Part shown: positions 1 to 4,568 of the stretch, one piece after another
How positions within the stretch are numbered: position 1 is the first letter of the stretch
Layout of the letters: each line of letters begins with the position of its first letter
Assembly: GCA_900755895.1 (NCBI GenBank)
Contig: CAAEIG010000018.1
Span: forward strand, 1-5,321
DNA: 5,321 nt
From: Clostridia bacterium
Lineage (GTDB): Bacteria > Bacillota > Clostridia > Oscillospirales > Acutalibacteraceae
Direction of reading: 5' to 3'
The notes under the pieces: generated by a model
Told to the model about the DNA's origin: nothing
Databases searched by the model: none
What the model saw: the letters and a program-made list of their open reading frames with translations, nothing else
Translations under genes and position numbers: made by a program

Positions 1-325
1 AGTCCTGCCTCAACAGTTCCCGCAGGGCCGGATTCGTCTCCTCCTCCAGGCGGGTGCGATAGAACTCTCGGTTCTGCCCAAAGGTCTCCTGGGAGTCCAG
101 GGCCAGCAGTTCCAGGTCCGGCTTTGCCTTGAGCAGCGCCGTGAACGCCTGTACCCGCAGCCGGATCGCTTCCACGGACAAAACGGAGAGGTTATCTGGG
201 TATACCAGAAAAAATACCAGCTCCTCATTCCCAGCAGTAAGGCCGTGGGCATTGAGCCGGCGGATCCCCATGAGCTGCCGAGTGGTCTGCCGCTGTTTCA
301 ACAGCTGTTTTTGCTTTCGATTCAT
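1..325 (-). CDS. Conjugation-module protein downstream of PrgI (VirB4-adjacent), N-terminal part, cut by window edge
   Basis: An open frame with no stop runs from an ATG at 325-323 to the left edge, giving 108 residues. The start overlaps the PrgI stop by one base (TGATG), which suggests translational coupling. The product begins MNRKQKQLLKQRQTTRQLMG, a very basic N-terminus. It continues with a beta-rich stretch (ELVFFLVYPDNLSVLS, about residues 36-51), then helical charged sequence including LLALDSQETFGQNREF and a run of acidic and basic residues. I recall proteins with this RQTTRQLMG start and LLAL-S-E-F pattern between PrgI and the VirB4 ATPase in Tn1549-like elements of gut Clostridia; I do not know a defined biochemical role. 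It could be a stand-alone version of the N-terminal domain of a VirB4/TraE-type ATPase, or the start of VirB4 itself. No Walker motif is visible in the part present. Coding status is well supported by position and frame; the function is inference. Confidence 0.75.
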   Translation of the reverse strand, partial: MNRKQKQLLKQRQTTRQLMGIRRLNAHGLTAGNEELVFFLVYPDNLSVLSVEAIRLRVQAFTALLKAKPDLELLALDSQETFGQNREFYRTRLEEETNPALRELLRQD

Positions 326-585
326 CAGTTCAACCCCCATTCGTAAAATTGCTGCCGCAGAAAGAGAAAGCACGCCGCCCGCCACAGAAAGTCCAGGATG
401 CTGGAACCGTCTACTTGAATGGACAGGAAGGCGTACAGAGCTGTGATCACCAGAGGGGCCATGCCGATCCCCTGGGCCAACGCCAGAACAGAGAGGATAA
501 GGCAGACGCCCAAAATGGCGATGTCTCGCAGAAGCCATAGCCACAGCATAGGCTTGGCCTTTAAATTTTCCGGATAGATAATCAA
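325..585 (-). CDS. PrgI family conjugal transfer membrane protein
   Basis: A small inner-membrane protein of about 86 residues, of the PrgI type found in Gram-positive conjugation machines, where it precedes the VirB4-like gene. The product reads MIIYPENLKAKPMLWLWLLR, then two hydrophobic segments (about residues 21-37 and 40-56) separated by a short polar turn. A charged tail follows, ending RQQFYEWGLN. The frame is open from a TTG at 600, but AAGGAG (592-597) would then be its own second and third codons. The TTG at 585-583, six bases after AAGGAG, is therefore the better start and gives the usual short N-terminus before YPEN. It lies just after a terminator-like hairpin that separates it from the ribbon-helix-helix gene, and its stop overlaps the next start. 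Family assignment rests on length, topology, the YPENLKAK and RQQFYEW patterns as remembered, and gene order. Confidence 0.82.
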   Translation of the reverse strand: MIIYPENLKAKPMLWLWLLRDIAILGVCLILSVLALAQGIGMAPLVITALYAFLSIQVDGSSILDFLWRAACFLFLRQQFYEWGLN

Positions 586-605
586 TGTGATCTCCTTCAA
601 AAAAA

Positions 606-630
606 GCGCCGCCGGGTCATCCGGCGGCGC
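606..630 (-). terminator. Intrinsic terminator/attenuator between the RHH gene and prgI
   Basis: There is a perfect 10-bp inverted repeat, GCGCCGCCGG / CCGGCGGCGC, with a five-base loop. On the minus strand it is followed at once by seven T residues (plus-strand A at 599-605). This is the classic Rho-independent form for transcripts coming from the right. It lies 12 bp after the stop of the ribbon-helix-helix gene, and its T-tract abuts the prgI ribosome-binding site. It should therefore reduce, but perhaps not abolish, transcription into the downstream transfer genes. On the plus strand the following bases are not a continuous T-tract, so it is unidirectional. Confidence 0.85.
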
Positions 631-642
631 ACAAGTTTGATT

Positions 643-1008
643 TTATTCGTTTTCTTCCTGCAGATCCTTCTGCTCCGCCTCAGTTTCCTGTTCGGTTTCT
701 TCAACAGGCTCCTCTGCCTCATCCGCGAGGGCGTTCTGGATGCAGGCGAGGAAGAATTCCTTCTGCTTCATACCGTGGCGCTGGAGATAGTCCTTGAACG
801 CCTCGAACAGCTCTGCCGGTACCTGAAAGGCTACGGTTCTGGTTTCTGTGTTTGTCATCTTCTGTTCCTCCTCGAATTGATAAAATGTTGTAATGAGCCA
901 GGTCATATACTCTCCCAGGCTCTTGCCGGACTGCTCCTGATATTCCCGGACTTTACGATGCAGGTCTATGGGGATCTGTGCACATAAATTCTTTGTTCCA
1001 CCTTCCAT
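643..1008 (-). CDS. Small tandem ribbon-helix-helix-like protein of the transfer module
   Basis: A 121-residue protein starting at ATG 1008-1006, nine bases after GGAGG in AAAGGAGGGC. Two similar units are visible. Residues about 7-44 (NLCAQIPIDLHRKVREYQEQ... GEYMTWLITTFY) and about 58-94 (RTVAFQVPAELFEAFKDYLQ... KEFFLACIQNAL) each read as a short beta strand followed by two helices. This is the ribbon-helix-helix plan of MetJ/Arc-type DNA-binding proteins, which normally dimerise to pair their strands; here one chain could supply both strands. The last 27 residues are almost all acidic or Gln. Similar proteins starting MEGGxKNLCAQIP occur next to PrgI in Tn1549-like elements, as I recall, usually without a named function. 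A regulator or relaxosome-like accessory is plausible but not shown. A second ATG with a strong ribosome site lies at codon 51 (856-858). The gene is followed by a terminator hairpin. Confidence 0.82.
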   Translation of the reverse strand: MEGGTKNLCAQIPIDLHRKVREYQEQSGKSLGEYMTWLITTFYQFEEEQKMTNTETRTVAFQVPAELFEAFKDYLQRHGMKQKEFFLACIQNALADEAEEPVEETEQETEAEQKDLQEENE

Positions 1009-1016
1009 TCAGACGC

Positions 1017-1025
1017 CCTCCTTTC
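1017..1025 (-). promoter_or_regulatory. Ribosome binding site of the RHH gene
   Basis: The minus strand reads AAAGGAGGG just before the ATG at 1008. GGAGG is about nine bases upstream of the start, a near-consensus Firmicute Shine-Dalgarno site that fixes the start of the 121-residue protein. Confidence 0.75.
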
Positions 1026-1047
1026 CTTTTGCAGCACAAACAATACT

Positions 1048-1075
1048 AAAATAGAGATGGAAATGCTAGTACCAA
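1048..1075 (-). promoter_or_regulatory. Possible sigma-A promoter for the RHH-prgI genes
   Basis: On the minus strand TTGGTA (1070-1075) and TATTTT (1048-1053) are separated by 16 bases. They lie about 40 bp upstream of the ATG at 1008, inside an A+T-rich intergenic stretch. The match to TTGACA/TATAAT is only fair. A promoter here makes sense because the opposing tag gene separates these genes from the upstream transfer genes. This is inference from sequence pattern only. Confidence 0.35.
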
Positions 1076-1159
1076 ACCCACTAAGAAAATCGGAAAAAAG
1101 CAAGCGGAATGGACAAACTATTTTCTCGAATTGCGGTGGCGTGATCGGTACCCTGTATG

Positions 1160-1165
1160 TATAAT
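1160..1165 (+). promoter_or_regulatory. Candidate -10 element for tag
   Basis: A perfect TATAAT is found 35 bp upstream of the tag ATG, in the A+T-rich 1009-1185 gap between divergent genes. No good -35 box stands at 16-18 bp; the nearest TTG-type hexamer (TTGCGG, 1131-1136) is 23 bp away. If used, transcription would start near 1172 and give a leader of about 29 bases containing the GGAGGGGG ribosome site (1188-1195). Confidence 0.5.
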
Positions 1166-1200
1166 AAAGACAGCTTACTATCATTTTGGAGGGGGAGCAT

Positions 1201-1755
1201 ATGAAGCGATGCCGCTGGGCAGATCCAAACTCTGAGCTCTACATCGCCTATCACGACCGCGAGTGGGGGCGGCTGGAGCATGACGACCAAAAGCTCTTTG
1301 AAATGCTGATTCTGGAAGGGTTCCAGGCCGGACTCTCCTGGCTGACGATTTTGAAAAAGCAGGAAGCCTTCCGCAGGGCCTTTGACCGCTTTGACCCAGC
1401 CGCAGTCGCCCAATATGGGCCAGAGAAGGTGGAGAGCTTGATGGCCGATGCGGGGATCGTCCGCAACCGCCGCAAGATTTTGGCCTCGATCCAGAATGCA
1501 AAGACGTTTCTCGCAATTCAGGAAGAGTTTGGCTCCTTCGACCGATACCTATGGAGCTTTACCGAAGGTGAGGTCATTGTGAATACAGATGATGTATTTC
1601 ACACTCACACAGACCTGTCTGACCGGATCTCAAAGGATCTGAAGCGGCGAGGTATGAGCTTTGTAGGAACCACTATTATTTACTCGTTTCTCCAGGCGGT
1701 GGGTGTCGTCAACGACCACGAACTGACCTGTTTCTGCCATCCCAGAAATCAATGA
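1201..1755 (+). CDS. tag: DNA-3-methyladenine glycosylase I
   Basis: A cytoplasmic base-excision repair enzyme that removes 3-methyladenine (and 3-methylguanine) from alkylated DNA, leaving an abasic site. The product is 184 residues, close to the 187 of E. coli Tag, so it is full length. It starts MKRCRWADPNSELYIAYHDR and contains EGFQAGLSWLTILKKQEAFR (about residues 39-58), the family signature with the active-site Glu (E39) and Trp (W47). The zinc ligands seen in E. coli Tag have counterparts here: Cys4, His18, His173 and Cys177, the last pair within NDHELTCFCH. The start is ATG 1201 because GGAGGGGG lies five bases upstream; an in-frame TTG at 1186 would place the ribosome site inside the gene. 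It is the only plus-strand gene, flanked by minus-strand transfer genes, and its last 7 bp overlap the tail of the methyltransferase ORF. It looks like DNA-repair cargo inserted into the conjugation operon. The identification is strong; why it sits here is unknown. Confidence 0.95.
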   Translation: MKRCRWADPNSELYIAYHDREWGRLEHDDQKLFEMLILEGFQAGLSWLTILKKQEAFRRAFDRFDPAAVAQYGPEKVESLMADAGIVRNRRKILASIQNAKTFLAIQEEFGSFDRYLWSFTEGEVIVNTDDVFHTHTDLSDRISKDLKRRGMSFVGTTIIYSFLQAVGVVNDHELTCFCHPRNQ

Positions 1756-2924
1756 CCAAAGGCTTTCGTGATACGCCGCATGATGTATTCCACGCATGGA
1801 ATGGCAACACTGTTTCCCAGGGCACGGTAGCGTGCGGAGTCGGAAGCGCCCGGAACATCCGTCCAGCCATCCGGATAGCCCTGGAGGCGTTCACATTCGA
1901 TTGGAATAAGCCTTCGAATCAAAAAAGGCTGTTCCAGAACTACGTCTGTGGCGTCTTTGCTCTGCCGGGCACTCTGGGTCCCCGCGGTATCAGTCTCCCG
2001 AAACGCATCGGATCTGGGGCGGGCAAAGACCTGCCTGGACGAAGCCGGCTTTGGCTGCGCCACTAGGCTGAGATTGTTGCCGCCGGTCCCCGCCCGGGCC
2101 GGGAGAGTGGGGGCAACGGAGAGGGGGCCTCTGTACCTGGCGTCGATCCCATGATTTTCATAGAGAGCCGGCCCTTCGGGTAGCACCAGAGGCTGGTGGC
2201 CGTGCTCTTGGGACCGGAGTGTCCCGGAAATATTTTCGGAACATTCCATAATGCTGCCGCCCTGGTCGTTGAGACAGAGGACGGACGGCATACAGTTTCC
2301 GCTGGCCGAGCCCTTCAAGGTGGGGGCAATCTGCTCTGAGTAGGCAATGCTTCCCGCGCTGGATCCAGCTCCGGCGGAGAAACCTGCAGAAAACTTGGTG
2401 TTTTCCGTACCCTGCCCATCTGACGAATCGCTGTCTGCCTCTGCATTCAGCTCCGAGAGCTCATCCAAGGAGCAAAGGCCCGCCTGGATCATCAGCGCGG
2501 TTTTCAATTTCTTCGGCAATTCTTTCCCCCGTTCCTCCGACCGGCGCAGGATTCCCCTGCAGGCAGTCTGGGATGAATAGTATTTCGAGGGGACTGTATC
2601 CAGCAAAATCTGCGATAAGGAAGATTCTACGACGTCGCTGGGGCACTCCGAGGTATTGAGCGTCCCAAGTGACCCAAGCCACACAGGATCGTACTCCCAG
2701 CACGGCCCCAGCATATTCCCAGCGCCCGGTCTCAGGTCTAACAACATGAAGGTATGGTTCTTCAATTTGGAGGAAGGACTGGAGGACGATTTGGAAGTCC
2801 GCTCCCGGCCTCTTTTCTCTGGTGACGGGGTCTCGTCCGCTGGAGAGGGCTCCAACGACATTCTCCCATATTCCGTATCTGGGCCGAACAGCGAGAGCTG
2901 TTCGGCCTCGGCGTTTCTCTGCAT
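1749..2924 (-). CDS. DNA cytosine-5 methyltransferase, C-terminal half (motifs IX and X) in an overlapping ORF
   Basis: This 391-residue ORF carries the C-terminal parts of a C5 methyltransferase: motif IX (RRLIPIECERLQGYPDGW, about 337-354) and motif X (RYRALGNSVAIPCVEYI, GNSV at 370-373). Before them lies a variable region with CLNDQGG (217-223) and YENHGIDARYRGP (255-267), probably target recognition. It lacks the PCQ loop and the SAM motif, so it cannot methylate alone. Its first ~154 residues overlap the catalytic half in another frame. There it encodes QLSLFGPDT (9-17), a Ser/Lys-rich stretch, LDLRPGAGN (63-71) and ACRGILRRSEERGKELP (121-137), which I recall as recurring in gut Clostridia phage and ICE proteins. 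The ATG at 2924 has GGGGAG seven bases upstream (2932-2937); an in-frame TTG at 2939 follows the stop of the first frame. It may be a real second subunit, or the tail of a single gene after a frameshift. The 3' end is tail-to-tail with tag. Confidence 0.75.
   Translation of the reverse strand: MQRNAEAEQLSLFGPDTEYGRMSLEPSPADETPSPEKRGRERTSKSSSSPSSKLKNHTFMLLDLRPGAGNMLGPCWEYDPVWLGSLGTLNTSECPSDVVESSLSQILLDTVPSKYYSSQTACRGILRRSEERGKELPKKLKTALMIQAGLCSLDELSELNAEADSDSSDGQGTENTKFSAGFSAGAGSSAGSIAYSEQIAPTLKGSASGNCMPSVLCLNDQGGSIMECSENISGTLRSQEHGHQPLVLPEGPALYENHGIDARYRGPLSVAPTLPARAGTGGNNLSLVAQPKPASSRQVFARPRSDAFRETDTAGTQSARQSKDATDVVLEQPFLIRRLIPIECERLQGYPDGWTDVPGASDSARYRALGNSVAIPCVEYIMRRITKAFGH
2882..2907 (-). 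other. Perfect 11-bp hairpin just inside the second methyltransferase ORF
   Basis: GGCCGAACAGC / GCTGTTCGGCC with a four-base loop lies 18-43 nt downstream of the A of the ATG at 2924. It covers codons 6-15 of the second ORF (the EAEQLSLFGP region). It has no T-tract, so it is not a terminator. In mRNA it would be a strong stem placed where a downstream structure can hold a 30S subunit over a start codon or pause a ribosome. It is also within the catalytic-half frame, so two coding constraints act on the same bases. The structure is seen directly; the role is inference. Confidence 0.6.
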
Positions 2925-2931
2925 TCCGCAT

Positions 2932-2937
2932 CTCCCC
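2932..2937 (-). promoter_or_regulatory. Internal ribosome binding site for the overlapping methyltransferase ORF
   Basis: GGGGAG on the minus strand is followed by seven bases and then ATG at 2924-2922, all inside the catalytic-half coding frame. The GGAG core and spacing fit an initiation site, supporting independent translation of the motif IX/X half rather than a random open frame. Confidence 0.5.
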
Positions 2938-3254
2938 AATCACGCGGATCTGTTCCGCAAACAGGCCGGAACGAGCGCCGGCCAAACCGGCCCGGGCTCC
3001 GGCCACACTGAGTCCTGGCAGGGACTGCCTCCGCAGATGATATCCACCGGAGGCAATGCTGCTCCATCCAGTGTTGTGATGTCTCCCACATGCGTCATCC
3101 GCGGAAAGCGCCGCTGGGTCACGGAGATGGGAAAGGGCTCGATCTCACTGGCCCACAGGGGGTCTACCCCACAGCGCGCCGCCGCGAGGGGGAATCCTCC
3201 AATGCCGTCAAAGAGACTGCCCATAGTAAGTACGCTCATCATGATCTCCTCCTT

Positions 3255-4154
3255 TTATTTCGCTACCGCTTGGGCGATGGTCCGGGTGGTGTTCACTGCG
3301 GCTTGGGCGGTGTAGACGGCGGACATGATGTTTGCCCGGGTGGTGGTGTCCAGGCCGAAGGTTCCGGCAATCCGGGGCACCTCGTTGGCGGACAGCATGA
3401 GACCAAGTCCAAGCAGTGCGTTCTCCCGAAACACCATAAGGCCGGCTATCAGAATGGTGGATTGGAGAAAAGCGGTGAGGCACAGGCCAATGACCTGCTT
3501 ACACCACTGCACGAAGGCGTCCCCGTATCCACGCGGGATGGAGAACATATAGAGACTCCCCACCGCGATCTGGATCAGCAGGATACCGCCCCGCTTCAGA
3601 TTTGCGAAAAACACTTTGATCACTGCGTAGGCCATTAAAATCACGCAGAATAGAAACATGATGGGGCTGGTGAGGATGGTCAGGCCCAGGCTGGTGGTGC
3701 TCATCACGTCCCCAAGAGTCTCCGCCTCTCCCAACTCTGCCATGATCTGCTGTCCCACCTCCCCGATGCTGGAGCCATATCCAGTAAGACCAGCAGCAAA
3801 TGTTCCCTGAAGGGTGACAGACAGCTCATACAGCCGTACCGGCAGGGTAGAAAAAAGCGAGACCGCGAAAAATCCTTTTAAGATATTCAAAGCGGTCTGC
3901 TGAATATTGGCCCGGCCGCTGGCGTATTCGATCCCACACTCAAAAGCGCTGACTACCAGACTCACTGCAAACAAGGCCCAGGCCAAGCGGGAGAAGAACA
4001 GGATAATGGACTGCACCCAGTCCAAATCGAACAACTCTACTCCCATGCTGCCCATCACCGCAAAAAAATTGCCTAAGAACCCGACTATCTGACTGTAAAC
4101 CCAGTCCAATAGAGCGTCCAGAATGGTTCCGGCCGCAAAATCCCAGATAAACAT
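3255..4154 (-). CDS. VirB6/TrbL-like conjugal transfer channel protein, CD1112 type
   Basis: A 299-residue polytopic membrane protein, the likely VirB6/TrbL-like inner-membrane channel component of the type IV secretion machine that moves ICE DNA. It has no signal peptide. Hydrophobic segments are seen at about residues 11-36, 46-70, 90-106, 156-184, 188-204, 218-240 and 244-258, with polar loops such as FECGIEYASGRANIQQTALN between them. The C-terminal tail is Ala/Thr-rich (TAQAAVNTTRTIAQAVAK) and presumably cytoplasmic. The motifs YASGRANIQ, FFANLKRGGILLIQI and SIPRGYGDAF match what I remember of the family in Clostridioides CTn and Tn1549-like elements. It starts at ATG 4154, eight bases after GAGGT, which overlaps the stop of the preceding small gene, suggesting coupled translation. 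The methyltransferase follows 12 bp after its stop. Length and position are normal for the family. No truncation is visible. Confidence 0.88.
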   Translation of the reverse strand: MFIWDFAAGTILDALLDWVYSQIVGFLGNFFAVMGSMGVELFDLDWVQSIILFFSRLAWALFAVSLVVSAFECGIEYASGRANIQQTALNILKGFFAVSLFSTLPVRLYELSVTLQGTFAAGLTGYGSSIGEVGQQIMAELGEAETLGDVMSTTSLGLTILTSPIMFLFCVILMAYAVIKVFFANLKRGGILLIQIAVGSLYMFSIPRGYGDAFVQWCKQVIGLCLTAFLQSTILIAGLMVFRENALLGLGLMLSANEVPRIAGTFGLDTTTRANIMSAVYTAQAAVNTTRTIAQAVAK

Positions 4155-4165
4155 ACCGTGTTACC

Positions 4166-4498
4166 TCAAAGTCCGACAATTCCCCAGATATAATTGGGGG
4201 CAAGCAAGATAAAAATGAGGCAGACGAAGAGAATCGCGGGGCCCGTCCACTCAAACTGGCCATGCTTCCGATAATCAAAGTAAGCCATGGCCAATTTTAC
4301 GAAGAAGGCGATGGCGATCACCATGCTTAGAGCGGGAAACACGACGCTGTCCACCACGGTCTTGATCTGGCCAGAGGCATCCGTCCAGGTCTGCTCTACA
4401 GCCCCGGCTACATCGCCGGCGGCCATAGCAGGGACGCAGAGCAGGCCAGCCAGCAGGAAAACTGAGAGGAACACAAGCATCCATTTTCTTCGATTCAC
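4166..4498 (-). CDS. DUF3852-like small membrane protein of ICE transfer module (pilin-like topology)
   Basis: A 110-residue protein starting at GTG 4498-4496, seven bases after GGAGG. It has a signal peptide (MNRRKWMLVFLSVFLLAGLL, then a likely cut after the AMA at about residues 25-27). A short amphipathic region (VEQTWTDASGQIKTVVD) follows, then two hydrophobic segments at about 52-71 and 87-108, joined by a polar loop YFDYRKHGQFEWTG. A signal peptide plus two membrane helices and a small size is the layout of VirB2/TrbC-type pilins, but sequence-level homology to them is not evident to me. The loop and overall form resemble DUF3852 proteins, which I recall next to the TrbL-like gene in Tn1549-like elements, close to the related-in-context Maff2 family. 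A role as a secretion-channel or pilus subunit is inference. The stop overlaps the ribosome site of the downstream channel gene. Confidence 0.82.
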   Translation of the reverse strand: MNRRKWMLVFLSVFLLAGLLCVPAMAAGDVAGAVEQTWTDASGQIKTVVDSVVFPALSMVIAIAFFVKLAMAYFDYRKHGQFEWTGPAILFVCLIFILLAPNYIWGIVGL

Positions 4499-4522
4499 AG
4501 AAATTCCTCCTTTTAAAATGAA

Positions 4523-4550
4523 GAGGCCGCCCCATGAAAGGGGCGGCCTC
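4523..4550 (-). terminator. GC-rich hairpin between the surface-protein gene and the DUF3852-like gene
   Basis: A perfect 11-bp stem, GAGGCCGCCCC / GGGGCGGCCTC, has a six-base loop. On the minus strand it is followed by TTCATTTT, an interrupted T-run. It stands 18 bp after the surface-protein stop and directly before the AAGGAGG of the next gene. It may be a leaky terminator that lowers downstream expression or an mRNA-stabilising element; the imperfect T-tract makes full termination doubtful. Confidence 0.65.
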
Positions 4551-4568
4551 TCAAAACTATGGATAGGA

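Larger units (their letters stand above)
2461..3242 (-). pseudogene. DNA cytosine-5 methyltransferase, catalytic half (motifs I-VIII), interrupted by a one-base frameshift
   Basis: This is the N-terminal, catalytic part of a Dcm-like enzyme that transfers a methyl group from S-adenosylmethionine to cytosine C5. From the ATG at 3239 the product reads motif I (SLFDGIGGF, residues 8-16; SAM binding) and motif IV (GGSPCQD, nucleophile Cys74). The frame then breaks: unshifted translation ends at the TGA at 2942-2940. If one base is restored at about 3011/3012, the sequence resumes as LSVAGARAGLAGARSGLF and reaches motif VI (WENV, about 125-128) and motif VIII (QRRRR, about 201-205). It ends at the TGA at 2461, 259 residues in total. 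Two ATG codons (3242 and 3239) follow AAGGAGGAG; the second has better spacing. The gene starts 12 bp after the trbL-like stop and is clearly in the transfer operon. The break could be a true inactivating deletion or a sequencing error. Motifs IX and X are in the overlapping ORF to the left. Confidence 0.8.

Noticed and set aside
10..252. 80-residue minus-strand open frame, rich in Arg and Trp
   Set aside because: It lies within the edge CDS that runs without a stop from 325 to position 1, which has a coupled start and sensible protein sequence. The 80-residue frame is low-complexity shadow.
1041..1180. Repeated ACTA tetramers in the divergent intergenic region, considered as an RHH operator array
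   Set aside because: The four copies have uneven spacing (about 35, 37 and 60 bp) in A+T-rich DNA. This is too short and irregular to claim as operator repeats.
1787..1802. Short palindrome ATTCCA-cgca-TGGAAT near the tag/methyltransferase junction, considered as a terminator
   Set aside because: It has only 6 bp per arm, no T-tract on either strand, and sits in motif X codons of the methyltransferase.
2656..3315. 219-residue plus-strand open frame
   Set aside because: It is antisense to the methyltransferase motifs I-VIII, has no ribosome site, and resembles no family I know. High GC in the opposite gene explains its length.
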